From positions 1 to 62,992 of the forward strand of contig JBBQVO010000001.1 of NCBI GenBank assembly GCA_038211505.1: DNA of 62,992 nucleotides, given 5' to 3'. Shown in pieces: positions 1 to 7,380 of the stretch. Position numbers and translations under genes: made by a program. A model generated the notes under the pieces. That model did not search any database and was not told the origin of the DNA. It saw only the letters and a list, made by a program, of their open reading frames with translations. This DNA comes from JBBQVO01 sp038211505. GTDB taxonomy: Bacteria > Chloroflexota > Dehalococcoidia > DSTF01 > JACRBR01. Position 1 is the first letter of the stretch. Each line of letters starts with the position of its first letter.

Positions 1-2
1 CT

Positions 3-272
3 GACAACGACGGCGCGGCTCTCTGGGCCGACAGCTCGGTAAGGTTTCTCGATCCCTGCACGAAGTCGGGTGTGTTCCTCCGTGAGATCACCAGCCGCCT
101 CACCATTGGCCTGGCAGTCCGTCGGCGCGGCGCACTAGCACAAATGTTTCACGTGAAACATTCGAGCCCGCCGGAAAACAAAAAATTCGCGTGCGACAAT
201 CAAACCCACCAACGCAACACCCCAATTGAATCTGTGAAATCTGTGTGGTTCCCCTCGTCACACCATCCGTGA
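3..272 (+). pseudogene. Remnant of an adenine-type DNA methyltransferase, left-truncated by the window edge
   Basis: The frame is open from base 3 to a stop at 272. The first ~38 residues include WADSSVRFLDPCTKSGVFLR, which matches motif I (DPxxxSGxFLRE type) of restriction-modification N6-adenine methyltransferases, followed by EITSRL. After about base 117 the resemblance stops: the frame runs through a parS site (MFHVKH in translation) into low-complexity intergenic DNA. Full-length enzymes of this kind continue for hundreds of residues after motif I with further catalytic motifs (NPPY type), absent here, so the gene looks cut off at its 3' side. No partner restriction or specificity gene lies in the window. 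Family assignment rests on one motif. Confidence 0.5.
145..160. promoter_or_regulatory. parS: parS centromere site (ParB-binding palindrome)
   Basis: TGTTTCACGTGAAACA is a perfect 16-bp palindrome and an exact match to the conserved bacterial parS consensus bound by ParB/Spo0J. Such sites load ParB and condensin and usually lie close to oriC. No parA, parB, gidA/gidB or dnaA gene is visible, so the parS cluster must extend upstream of the window or be scattered. No second full match was seen in the window. Confidence 0.88.
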
Positions 273-314
273 AATCCGCGCAATCCGTGGTTCCATCTCT
301 GGGAGGAAGCAACA

Positions 315-1136
315 ATGAAGATCGGCAACGTCGAGATCACACCCCTCCTCGATACCGCCGCCGAGGGCGGCACCCGGACCCTCTTCCCCTACATCGCCGA
401 TGACGCCTGGGCGCCCTACGCCCAGTACCTCACCCACGACGGCCACCGCATGGCCGTCTCCATCTCCAGCTTCCTCCTCCGCTCCGGCGGCAAGACCGTC
501 CTCGTCGATACCGGCATCGGCGCCAAGGACCGCGCCTGGTTCCCCAACGGCCGCCTCCCCGACGCCATCGCCGAAGCCGGCGTCCGCCTCGACGAGATCG
601 ACATCGTCCTCGCCACCCACATGCACATCGACCACGTCGGCTGGCACACGACGAAGCAGGGCGACGCCTTCGTCCCCACCTTCCCGAAGGCCACCTGCGT
701 CTTCGACCGCAAGGAGTGGGAGTATTGGACCGACCCCGCTGTCGCGAACGCCCCCGGCAACGAGCACATCGTCGACTGCGTCCTCCCCCTGCGCGATGCC
801 ACGAAGATCGACCTCGTCGAAGGCGAGCATCACGTCACCGACGAGATCACCCTCCTGCCGACGCCTGGCCACTCGCCGTCGCACATCTCCGTCGCCATCG
901 TCTCCGCCGGAGAAGCCGCCGTGATCATCGGCGACGTCTGCCATCACCCCGCGCAGGTCACCGAAGGCTGGTCCCCCATCTTCGACATGAACCCTGCCCT
1001 CGCCCAGCAATCACGCGCGAAGCTCCTGCAGAAGATCGAAGACGAACGCATGACCGTCATCGCCGGCCACTTCGCCCACCCCGGCATCGGCCGCATCGTC
1101 CGCGTGGAAGGCCGCCGCCACTGGCGCGCGATGTGA
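315..1136 (+). CDS. MBL-fold metallo-hydrolase
   Basis: A 273-residue metallo-beta-lactamase superfamily hydrolase. The dinuclear metal site signature HxHxDH is seen as THMHIDHVGWH near residue 97; further ligands are the His of PTPGHSPSH (~residue 182) and the Asp of IIGDVCHHP (~residue 206). A C-terminal AGHFAHPG supplies the last His. The start is fixed by GGAGG a few bases before the ATG. The family includes quorum-lactone and other ester or thioester hydrolases, so the substrate cannot be named. No signal peptide is seen. It stands alone, with the acetyltransferase 48 bp downstream on the same strand. Confidence 0.85.
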   Translation: MKIGNVEITPLLDTAAEGGTRTLFPYIADDAWAPYAQYLTHDGHRMAVSISSFLLRSGGKTVLVDTGIGAKDRAWFPNGRLPDAIAEAGVRLDEIDIVLATHMHIDHVGWHTTKQGDAFVPTFPKATCVFDRKEWEYWTDPAVANAPGNEHIVDCVLPLRDATKIDLVEGEHHVTDEITLLPTPGHSPSHISVAIVSAGEAAVIIGDVCHHPAQVTEGWSPIFDMNPALAQQSRAKLLQKIEDERMTVIAGHFAHPGIGRIVRVEGRRHWRAM

Positions 1137-1184
1137 AGATCGGTCTTCCACGACGAGACACGAAGAGGACACGAAGGGATTGCG

Positions 1185-2072
1185 TTGCCTGACTCCGTGA
1201 CGCCGCGCCGGTTCTCGTGGGACGACGTCGGCGCGCTGCATGATCTCGTCGCGCAATGGCAGACGCGCTCCGGCATCTTCATCCACCTCGGCGACATGTA
1301 CTGGGCGCTGCGCAACACGCCCGACGGCGAGCCAACAAGCGCGATGTGGGTGTGGCCCCGATCTGACGGCACGCTCGCCGCCGTCGCCTGGCTCGATCAA
1401 CCCACCTCCGCCGACATGATCCTCGCGCCCGACGCGCCGCGCTCGCTCCTGTCAGCCGTACTCGACCACGTCGAACACGAACAACGCAAGACCGGCGCGA
1501 CAACGATCTCGTTTGTCGCCAGACGCGGTGACACCGCACTCAGCGAGGAGCTGGCGCGCCGCGGCTACGCTCGCACCGACACCGGCGATCTCCGCCTTCG
1601 CCGCGCGCTCGACGCCGAACGGGCAGCTGCGCCGCTGCCACCCGGTTTCACGATCCACGACATGGCCGGTGACGATGACATCGAGCGGCGCGTCTCCGTC
1701 GAGCGCGCCGTATGGGGCACGAACGCCACGGCCGACGTCTGGCGTCTGTTCGCCGCGCGCCTCCCGAACTATCGCCCCGAACTCGACCTCGTCGCGATCG
1801 CGCCGGACGGCTCAGGCGCCTGCGCCATCACTTGCTGGCTCGACGAGCGATCGCACCGCGCCGAGATCGAAGCCGTCGCCACAATCCCGTCGATGCGCCA
1901 GATGGGCATCGGCAAAGCCGTCATCACCGAAGGCCTGCGACGTCTACACGGAGCAGGAGCGACGGAAGTCGCGCTCTACACGAACATCGGCAACGTCGCG
2001 TCGCTCGCCCTCTACCGCTCCTGCGGCTTCGAAGTCGTCGCCGAAGATTACGCGTGGACGCGCGCGCCGTGA
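1185..2072 (+). CDS. GNAT-family N-acetyltransferase (two-domain)
   Basis: A 295-residue protein with a divergent N-terminal GNAT-like half (~residues 1-145) and a C-terminal GNAT domain with the acetyl-CoA motif RQMGIGKAV (~residue 238) and the closing NIGNVASLALYRSCGFE. The start is a TTG a few bases after GAAGGGA; no better start lies upstream because the CACGAAG intergenic repeat precedes it. The double-GNAT layout resembles mycothiol synthase-like and aminoglycoside-acetyltransferase-like proteins, but the acceptor substrate cannot be predicted. Confidence 0.75.
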   Translation: MPDSVTPRRFSWDDVGALHDLVAQWQTRSGIFIHLGDMYWALRNTPDGEPTSAMWVWPRSDGTLAAVAWLDQPTSADMILAPDAPRSLLSAVLDHVEHEQRKTGATTISFVARRGDTALSEELARRGYARTDTGDLRLRRALDAERAAAPLPPGFTIHDMAGDDDIERRVSVERAVWGTNATADVWRLFAARLPNYRPELDLVAIAPDGSGACAITCWLDERSHRAEIEAVATIPSMRQMGIGKAVITEGLRRLHGAGATEVALYTNIGNVASLALYRSCGFEVVAEDYAWTRAP

Positions 2073-2083
2073 GCGATTCGCGA

Positions 2084-2302
2084 AGAAGGAGGAGGGTAGG
2101 GGGAGGAGGGTAGACGGAGGGAGCCGGACGGTCGAGACTCCATCCTCCACCTTCCACCATCCATCCTCAGCTCGAAGCGAAGCCGAGATCTCGATCCGAG
2201 CCCCTAGTGCTGCGCCGCCACCGCCCCCGCGCCCGCGAGCTCCGGATGCCCCGACCACGTCCACGCCAGGTTCGTGCGACTGCACCCCATCAGCACACCG
2301 TG
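2084..2302. repeat. Purine-rich simple repeat (GGAGG/GATGG) after the GNAT gene, running into the next gene's 3' end
   Basis: From 2084 to about 2165 the DNA is an imperfect run of AGGAGGGTAGGG-like units followed by its pyrimidine-rich counterpart CCATCCTCCACC, between two convergent genes. It is the same sequence style as 3141-3302. The convergent coding region starts at 2204, so only the first ~80 bases are pure repeat. Confidence 0.4.
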
Positions 2303-3073
2303 CAGCGTCGATGGGTGCAGGAAGATGCCTTCGGGGTTCGGGCTCTGCGGATCGCGGCCCGCGTACTTCATCCCGCGCTTGTCGAGCCGCGCGACGATCG
2401 GCGCGATGTCTTCGGCCTCGATGTAACACATATACAGCGTCTCGCCGCCGCGCCGCGTCATGAAGCGCCCCATCGGCCGCGTATCGTCGGTGATCTGCGA
2501 CAGCTCGATGCGGTCGAGTCGCTCCGGCGGGTTGAACATCGTCAGATGCCCCTTGTACCCGTACTGCTTGCTGGCGATCGGCACGAACTTCGACGCGTCG
2601 AGCGCAAAGCGATCGGCGTAGAATTCGGCCGCGGCGTCGGCGTCGTCGATCAGGTTCGTCGCTTCGTACAGGTAGCGCATCAGCCCGATCATCGGCCGTT
2701 GCACCTCCTGCGAGATCACCATCCGCAGCCCCGGCGTCTGGTCGGGCGCGATGAAGAGCTGACCGTGCTCTTCCGTGAAGTCGACGTTCCTCGATTGCAG
2801 ACGGTCGGCGAGGACGTTGACATCGTTCGTCGAGAAGCCGGCGGCGAACAGCCCTTCGCCCCACTCGTCGAGATACGCCTGCACGGGGCCGGCGCCGTGC
2901 GGCTCCAGCAGCTCGAACTCACTCGTCCCCGCCTGCACCGTGCGGCGATCCGCGGCGAGCGCCTTCACGGCGTCGTCGCTGATCACCGCCCCGTCGAAGA
3001 CATCGACGAACGTCTGCGCGGCAGCCTCGCGATCCTCGACGGCGATCTGGACGCGGTCTACGTGCTCAAGCAT
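2204..3073 (-). CDS. VOC-family protein with two glyoxalase-like modules
   Basis: A 289-residue protein of the vicinal-oxygen-chelate fold. The first module begins EHVDRVQIAVEDREAAAQTF, typical of methylmalonyl-CoA epimerase or glyoxalase-like starts; a second module follows from about residue 135 (MRYLYEATNLIDDADAAAEF). The start was set at the ATG at 3073, preceded by AAGGAG; an open frame reaching 3364 would only add translated simple repeat (GATGGAGG DNA), which is not protein-like. The reaction is unknown; isomerase, dioxygenase or binding protein are all possible. Confidence 0.75.
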   Translation of the reverse strand: MLEHVDRVQIAVEDREAAAQTFVDVFDGAVISDDAVKALAADRRTVQAGTSEFELLEPHGAGPVQAYLDEWGEGLFAAGFSTNDVNVLADRLQSRNVDFTEEHGQLFIAPDQTPGLRMVISQEVQRPMIGLMRYLYEATNLIDDADAAAEFYADRFALDASKFVPIASKQYGYKGHLTMFNPPERLDRIELSQITDDTRPMGRFMTRRGGETLYMCYIEAEDIAPIVARLDKRGMKYAGRDPQSPNPEGIFLHPSTLHGVLMGCSRTNLAWTWSGHPELAGAGAVAAQH

Positions 3074-3140
3074 GATGCGGGCTCCTTCGGCTATGTCACG
3101 GCGCGCGATAGATAGATCGTACTGCCGCCGGCGAGAACGT

Positions 3141-3302
3141 GGAAGGAGGATGGAGGATGGAGGGTGGAGGTGGAGGATGGAGGATGGAGGATGGAACATG
3201 GAAGATGGAAGATGGAAGATGGAACATGGACGACGTAGATGTCGTAGGCACCGCGGACAAATGATCCAACATCCAACTTCCAACTTCCAACCTCCAATCT
3301 CC
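3141..3302. repeat. GATGGAGG / CTTCCAAC simple-repeat block
   Basis: 3141-3230 is an imperfect tandem of GGATGGA and AGATGGA units. 3264-3302 is a run of ATCCAACTTCCAA-type units on the opposite sense, separated by about 30 bp. The block lies between divergently transcribed genes and contains no reading frame of protein-like composition. The same CTTCCAAC/GTTGGAAG units recur at 51262-51295. Confidence 0.7.
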
Positions 3303-3333
3303 TCTGGTACGTTGCGGCGAAGGAGTGTGAACC

Positions 3334-4347
3334 ATGGTGAGTCAGATGCCAGGCATGCAGCCACCAGAGGAACGGGCGAAGGATGCCGGCGGGCTGGCCG
3401 CCGTCGTGCGCGTTCTGCTGACCATATTCGCGTTCATCTTGCTCCTCCCGCCGTGGGGGATCATCGTCTGGTTCTACTCCGTCAAGATCGTCGCCGAGTA
3501 CGAGCGCGGCGTGATCTTCCGCCTCGGGCGGCTCGTCGGCGCCAAGGGACCGGGGCTGTTCGTCATCCTGCCGATCGTCGACCGCATGGTGAAGATGGAC
3601 CTGCGCACCGTGACGATGGATGTTCCGAGCCAGGAGTGCATCACACGCGACAACGTCACCGTCAAGGTGAACGCCGTCATCTACTTCCGCGTCGTCGAGC
3701 CGGAAGCCGCGGTGACGAAGGTGCTCGACCACTTCCGCGCGACCTCGCTGATCGCGCAGACGACGCTGCGAAGCGTGATCGGACAATCGCTGCTCGACGA
3801 TCTGCTGTCGGAGCGCGAGCAGATCAACGAACGATTGCAGAAGATCATCGATGAGCAGACGGAGCCGTGGGGCGTCAAGGTCTCGACCGTCGAAGTGAAA
3901 GACGTCGAACTGCCGCAGACGATGCAGCGCGCGATCGCCCGGCAGGCGGAAGCCGAACGCGAACGTCGCGCGAAAGTCATCAACGCCGACGGCGAGCTGC
4001 AAGCGTCGGAGCGGCTGGCACAGGCCGGACGCGTCATGTCGGAGAGTCCGGGCACGTTGCAGCTGCGCTTCCTGCAGACGCTCTCAGAAGTCGCAACGGA
4101 GAAGAACAGTACCATCGTCTTCCCCGTGCCGATCGACCTGCTCGATCTGATCACGACGAACATGCGCCAGAACCGCGCCGCCGACGGCAGCGGCCCGACG
4201 CGCCCCCGCGTCCGCGTCGACGGCGGTGGCGCAGCAGCACCAGCGGCCGGCGATCCCGCGGACGCCATGCTGCCGACCGGCACGCCGCCAGATGACGCGC
4301 CGTCGAAGCCGTCGACACCCGACACGCGCGAGGGCACCGTAAGTTAA
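3334..4347 (+). CDS. Slipin / stomatin-like SPFH (band 7) protein
   Basis: A 337-residue membrane scaffold protein. A hydrophobic hairpin (~residues 23-52, FAFILLLPPWGIIVWFY) anchors the N-terminus. The band 7/SPFH domain follows (AEYERGVIFRLGRLVGAKGP), with the conserved DMRTVTMDVPSQ-like and ITRDNVTVKVNAVIYFRV stretches, then a charged helical region (RQAEAERERRAKVINADGE) typical of stomatin oligomerisation. The C-terminal ~60 residues are Pro/Ala-rich and low in complexity. The ATG is preceded by AAGGAG. Slipins assemble at the inner face of the membrane and often partner an NfeD protease-like protein; no nfeD gene is next to this one. Confidence 0.85.
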   Translation: MVSQMPGMQPPEERAKDAGGLAAVVRVLLTIFAFILLLPPWGIIVWFYSVKIVAEYERGVIFRLGRLVGAKGPGLFVILPIVDRMVKMDLRTVTMDVPSQECITRDNVTVKVNAVIYFRVVEPEAAVTKVLDHFRATSLIAQTTLRSVIGQSLLDDLLSEREQINERLQKIIDEQTEPWGVKVSTVEVKDVELPQTMQRAIARQAEAERERRAKVINADGELQASERLAQAGRVMSESPGTLQLRFLQTLSEVATEKNSTIVFPVPIDLLDLITTNMRQNRAADGSGPTRPRVRVDGGGAAAPAAGDPADAMLPTGTPPDDAPSKPSTPDTREGTVS

Positions 4348-4409
4348 GTCGCAATTCGATCGTTCTGAATTCGCCTGTGGTCTACCAAATGTGCCCTGGG
4401 CCTGAGAAC

Positions 4410-4435
4410 GTAGGGACGAAGCTTTAGCTCCGTCC
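4410..4435 (+). repeat. REP-like hairpin with GTAG foot, copy 1 of a two-copy family
   Basis: GTAG is followed by an imperfect 9-bp stem (GGACGAAGC / GCTCCGTCC) closed by a TTTA loop. A second copy with loop TTCA and one changed stem base starts 79 bp downstream. Each stem has one mismatch. The 311-bp gap 4348-4658 holds these two elements and no recognisable gene. Confidence 0.65.
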
Positions 4436-4488
4436 GCGTCGGGGAGCGACCGGAGTATGCGATCCGCGCCGATCTGGCCCAAAAGAAC

Positions 4489-4514
4489 GTAGGGACGAAG
4501 CTTCAGCTGCGTCC
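4489..4514 (+). repeat. REP-like hairpin with GTAG foot, copy 2
   Basis: GTAG then GGACGAAGC, loop TTCA, then GCTGCGTCC. It shares the GAACGTAGGGACGAAGCTT core with the copy at 4410 in the same orientation. Confidence 0.65.
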
Positions 4515-4658
4515 GTGCGTCGGGCGGCGACCAACGTCCGTTATCGAAGCAGATCGCCGGCAACTCACGCTTCGAACCCGGAGCAGCATTTCCGCGCTCC
4601 GATCGACGAGGAGTACCGTGAGACTTAGCGTGGGTCGTCGCGCAATCGTCCACCGCTC

Positions 4659-4892
4659 TCAGGCGCTCGGTCGTCTCGCCGGCGAATACCGCCGCACCGC
4701 AAGCGCAACGCCGACATAGATCGCCAGCGCCGCCACGACGAGAATCGTCAACACGGGGCCGAACGCAACAGCATCGCGTTCGAAGATCAGCAGCGCGGCG
4801 ACGCCAAGCGCAAAGCGCAGCACGCAAAACAGCAGCACCAGGCGCCAGATGCGCCGTATCTTCGCGGTCGTGTTGTGCCAGAATGCAACCAT
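4659..4892 (-). CDS. Small two-helix membrane protein, unknown function
   Basis: A 77-residue protein beginning MVAFWHNTTAKIRRIWRLV with two strongly hydrophobic segments (~residues 17-37 and ~45-66) and an Arg-rich C-terminus (RRYSPARRPSA), so probably an inner-membrane protein with cytoplasmic tails. The ATG at 4892 was chosen because TATACT lies exactly 6 nt upstream, consistent with a leaderless mRNA; frames extending further upstream run into REP-like DNA. I do not recognise the family. Confidence 0.5.
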   Translation of the reverse strand: MVAFWHNTTAKIRRIWRLVLLFCVLRFALGVAALLIFERDAVAFGPVLTILVVAALAIYVGVALAVRRYSPARRPSA

Positions 4893-4898
4893 CGGCCG

Positions 4899-4904
4899 AG
4901 TATA
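4899..4904 (-). promoter_or_regulatory. -10 box of a probable leaderless transcript
   Basis: TATACT on the minus strand with 6 nt between it and the ATG at 4892, which would place the transcription start at or next to the A of the start codon. No convincing -35 and no ribosome binding site are seen. Confidence 0.45.
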
Positions 4905-4975
4905 ACGCTCGGTCGTCGAGCGTTTCGCCTCTTGAGTTCGGTCAAAACTGCGCGGAGCGTCGAGACAGATAACAT

Positions 4976-4999
4976 GTAGCGCGGGCTTTTCAGCCCGCG
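4976..4999 (+). repeat. REP-like hairpin with GTAG foot (CGCGGGCT stem)
   Basis: GTAG followed by a perfect 8-bp stem CGCGGGCT / AGCCCGCG and a TTTC loop, with one more G-C pair possible at the base. A related stem with a GGAG foot on the other strand occurs at 54596-54619. Confidence 0.75.
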
Positions 5000-5045
5000 C
5001 GGGATCCACGGCAGAGAAACCGAAGCGTCGCGAGGAGATCGACCG

Positions 5046-5840
5046 ATGCCGAGTGTGAGCGCCAACGGCGTAGACCTCTACTACCGCGACGATGGCGCCG
5101 GCGATCCCGTGCTCTTCATCCAGGGGCTCGGCGTCGATCATCGCGGCTGGGCCGGCGTCACACGCCCGCTGTCATCATCGTTCCGCTGCATCAGCTTCGA
5201 CAACCGCGACGTCGGCCGGTCGTCCGTGGTCGAAGCGCCGTACGACGTGATCGACATGATGGAGGAAGCCGTCGGCCTGCTCGACGCGCTCGAGATCGCG
5301 CGCGCCGATATCGTCGGCACGTCGATGGGCGGCGTCATCGCTCAGGAGATGGCGATCCGCCATCCCGAGCGCGTGCGGCGTCTCGTCCTCGTCACGACGT
5401 ACACGAGCGGCGATCCGCGCGGCTCCGCCATCTTCGAGGGGCAGGCGCTGTTGCGTCGCACACTCTCGCGCGAGGACTACTGCCGCGCGACGTTCTGGAG
5501 CGTCTACAGCCACCAGGACTACCGCCGCGACGACGGCTTTATCGAGACGATGATCGCGCGCACGGCCGGCAATGATCTCTGGCAGTCGCAAGACGCATAC
5601 GAACGTCACGTCCGAGCCGTCACGACAGCGAACACCGAAGATCGCCTGACGAAGATAGCAGCGCCAACCCTGATCCTCGCCGGCGCCGAAGACATCCTCA
5701 CGCCAATGCGCTTCTCCGAAACGCTCGCCCGAGAGATCCCCGACAACCGCCTCGACGTAATCGAAGGCGCCGGCCACGGCATGGTCTGGAGCCACCCCGA
5801 TGTCGTAGTGGATAGGGTAACAGCGTTCTTGCGCGTGTAG
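5046..5840 (+). CDS. Alpha/beta-fold hydrolase
   Basis: A 264-residue hydrolase. The oxyanion region is FIQGLGVDHRGW (~residue 23), the nucleophile elbow is GTSMGG with Ser ~96, an acid residue lies near LILAGAEDILTP (~residue 216), and the catalytic His is in EGAGHGMVWSHP (~residue 243). The start ATG follows GAGGAG at a usual distance. The sequence resembles the enol-lactonase / haloperoxidase-like branch (3-oxoadipate enol-lactonase superfamily), but no pathway neighbours support a precise substrate. Confidence 0.85.
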   Translation: MPSVSANGVDLYYRDDGAGDPVLFIQGLGVDHRGWAGVTRPLSSSFRCISFDNRDVGRSSVVEAPYDVIDMMEEAVGLLDALEIARADIVGTSMGGVIAQEMAIRHPERVRRLVLVTTYTSGDPRGSAIFEGQALLRRTLSREDYCRATFWSVYSHQDYRRDDGFIETMIARTAGNDLWQSQDAYERHVRAVTTANTEDRLTKIAAPTLILAGAEDILTPMRFSETLAREIPDNRLDVIEGAGHGMVWSHPDVVVDRVTAFLRV

Positions 5841-5966
5841 CGCATCGCGCCACGCGTTGCGGCCCCGAGGTGACGCTGTGCGTTAGGGTATTGGCGCCCG
5901 AATCCTCCAAACTGATCGCGACAACGCGCATGCAACTGCGGCGTAGTTTGACGGAACCGCCCGCCG

Positions 5967-5991
5967 TACGGACAGGTCTTGAGACCTGTCC
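5967..5991 (+). repeat. Hairpin element (GGACAGGTCT stem), GTAC foot
   Basis: GTAC followed by GGACAGGTCT, a two-base spacer and AGACCTGTCC, a perfect 10-bp dyad. A second member with one mismatch lies at 49702-49723. The foot is GTAC rather than GTAG, so membership of the REP group is uncertain. The 539-bp gap 5841-6379 contains this hairpin, two 40-bp repeats and the dyad at 6195, and no recognisable gene. Confidence 0.55.
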
Positions 5992-6019
5992 TCTCCGGTC
6001 GGCGCAATCCCAAGAAAGC

Positions 6020-6080
6020 GAAAACTACCAAACGAACCTGCGCGCGGAAGGTGACAAACGAAAACTGCCAAGCAAGCCTC
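6020..6080. repeat. Two copies of the ~40-bp GAAAACTGCCAAACGAACC repeat
   Basis: GAAAACTACCAAACGAACCT begins at 6020 and GAAAACTGCCAAGCAAGCCT at 6060, a 40-bp period; GCGCGGAA follows each. Four further copies sit at 60082-60222. Confidence 0.7.
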
Positions 6081-6194
6081 GCGCGGAAACAGTCGCGTAC
6101 GCCGCCTGCGCGCCGCTCGTCTCCGGTCAGCCCCATGAATGCATGAAAAGGAACACTGCCCAGACACGAAGGCCTCCGCACTGCGATCTCCGTC

Positions 6195-6225
6195 CTTTGA
6201 TTGTCACCACGTGTGACAATCAAAG
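6195..6225. promoter_or_regulatory. Perfect 13-bp inverted repeat, possible operator
   Basis: CTTTGATTGTCAC, a 5-base CACGT centre, then GTGACAATCAAAG, with no mismatch. It is AT-richer than its surroundings and lies 155 bp upstream of the SRPBCC gene. It has no T-tract and no GTAG foot, so it looks more like a regulator-binding dyad than a terminator or REP element. The regulator is unknown. Confidence 0.5.
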
Positions 6226-6379
6226 ACAATCAATCCGTAGACGCCATAACGCAGGAGAATGACTTCCGATCCAGTTCCGAAACGCCCAGCGATCAACCCC
6301 AAATCACCTCATTCGAAAATCTCTTGCAACAATCAAACCGCCGACGCACAGCAGCATCGATCCGAGGGCACATCAACAC

Positions 6380-6856
6380 ATGGCACACCTCAAGATCCAG
6401 ACCTACATCGCTGCCACGCCCGAGCGAGTCTGGCACGTCCTGGCCGATCTCGAGCATCAGGCGGGGTGGATGGTCGATGTGCGATCGCTCACCATCGTCA
6501 GCGACGAGAAGTCCGGCGTTGGCGCCGTCATGCACGTCACGAGCGATCTCTTCGGCCTGCCGCTCGTCAAAGACATCATGGCGATTACCGGCTGGCAGCC
6601 CGGCCAGCGGATGGACGTCGAGCATCGCGGCCAGTTCCTCCGCGGCACCGGATCCTTCGCCCTCGACCCCGTCGACAACGGCACGATTCTCACATGGGTC
6701 GAAGACTTCGCCGCGCCTCTCGGCCCGCTCGGCGATCTCGGCTGGGCGCTCTTCGTCCGCCCCCACCTCATGCGCGTCTTCGCCCGCTCCCTGGCCAACC
6801 TCCGCCGCCTCGCCGAGGACGAGCGCACTGCAGCCGCGCCGTCGTCGACACCGTAG
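6380..6856 (+). CDS. SRPBCC-family protein (polyketide cyclase / START-like)
   Basis: A 158-residue single-domain protein. The start HLKIQTYIAATPERVWHVLA followed by DLEHQAGWMVDVRSLTIV is the usual first strand and helices of the SRPBCC hydrophobic-ligand fold, and the long C-terminal helix (residues ~113-140) is present. No catalytic residues can be assigned; such proteins bind lipids or polyketides or are of unknown role. The ATG at 6380 was chosen because the fold starts there; frames from further upstream are non-protein-like. The stop TAG is followed by GGGGGGCGC. Confidence 0.75.
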   Translation: MAHLKIQTYIAATPERVWHVLADLEHQAGWMVDVRSLTIVSDEKSGVGAVMHVTSDLFGLPLVKDIMAITGWQPGQRMDVEHRGQFLRGTGSFALDPVDNGTILTWVEDFAAPLGPLGDLGWALFVRPHLMRVFARSLANLRRLAEDERTAAAPSSTP

Positions 6857-6901
6857 GGGGGCGCTGCTCGCCGCGCTAGCCCGATAGGCAACGACCCGCC
6901 G

Positions 6902-6925
6902 GCCGGCCTTGGGCGGCCGGCCTAC
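6902..6925 (-). repeat. REP-like hairpin with GTAG foot that includes a stop codon
   Basis: On the minus strand GTAG (6925-6922) is followed by GCCGGCC, a GCCCAA loop and GGCCGGC, a perfect 7-bp stem. The TAG of the foot is the stop codon of the lipoprotein gene ending at 6922. Confidence 0.7.
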
Positions 6926-7380
6926 GGCCCTGTGAACTGCTCGCGCGCGAAGAAGTCCACCAACCCGCGATCGGAATCGAGATAAAACGTCACCGTCGTG
7001 TCGCACGTCACGAAATTCGGAATGAGATGAGGGCACACATTCCTGAATCGCGCGAAGATCGTGTATCGCTCTGTGCTGTGCGCCCCGGCCGACGAGTCGG
7101 CCACATGTTCGTGTTCGATCGGGGTGTGCTCAGCGCCGCGCGCGTCCAGATACGCCGTGACGTCAGCCTCCGTCGCGCCAATAGGCAGGTTGCGGCGAAT
7201 CGAGTTCCGCGCGTCTTCGGGGCTAAATCGTCGATGGTTATCCACAACAGTGGTGACGGCGCATCCGCTTGCGATAACAATCGCAATCACGACAAGCGCA
7301 CTGAGGAGCATCTTTCGTCGGCTTCTGCCCTCGCGTTGCACATGATCATCTTCGGCTACAAGTCCAGAACTCTGAGTCAC
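6922..7380 (-). CDS. Putative lipoprotein, unknown function
   Basis: A 152-residue protein with a charged N-terminus, a hydrophobic segment (LLSALVVIAIVIASGC) and a lipobox-like ASGC with Cys ~40, so probably secreted and lipidated; an internal Met just before the hydrophobic segment is an alternative start. The rest (C-terminal ~110 residues) has no family I recognise; two Cys (VCPHLIPNFVTCDTT) may form a disulfide. The GTG start overlaps the birA stop by GTGA, suggesting translational coupling and making it the last gene of the birA operon. Confidence 0.6.
   Translation of the reverse strand: MTQSSGLVAEDDHVQREGRSRRKMLLSALVVIAIVIASGCAVTTVVDNHRRFSPEDARNSIRRNLPIGATEADVTAYLDARGAEHTPIEHEHVADSSAGAHSTERYTIFARFRNVCPHLIPNFVTCDTTVTFYLDSDRGLVDFFAREQFTGP

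Noticed and set aside
3074..3364. Longer N-terminus for the VOC protein (open frame to 3364)
   Set aside because: It translates GATGGAGG simple repeat into PSSMFHPPSSILHLHPPSS-type text, and a good AAGGAG site precedes the ATG at 3073.
7238..7246. Single DnaA-box-like TTATCCACA here and another at 29268
   Set aside because: Two isolated 9-mers in 63 kb are compatible with chance; one is inside a coding region, the other in a low-complexity repeat; there is no cluster or AT-rich unwinding region.
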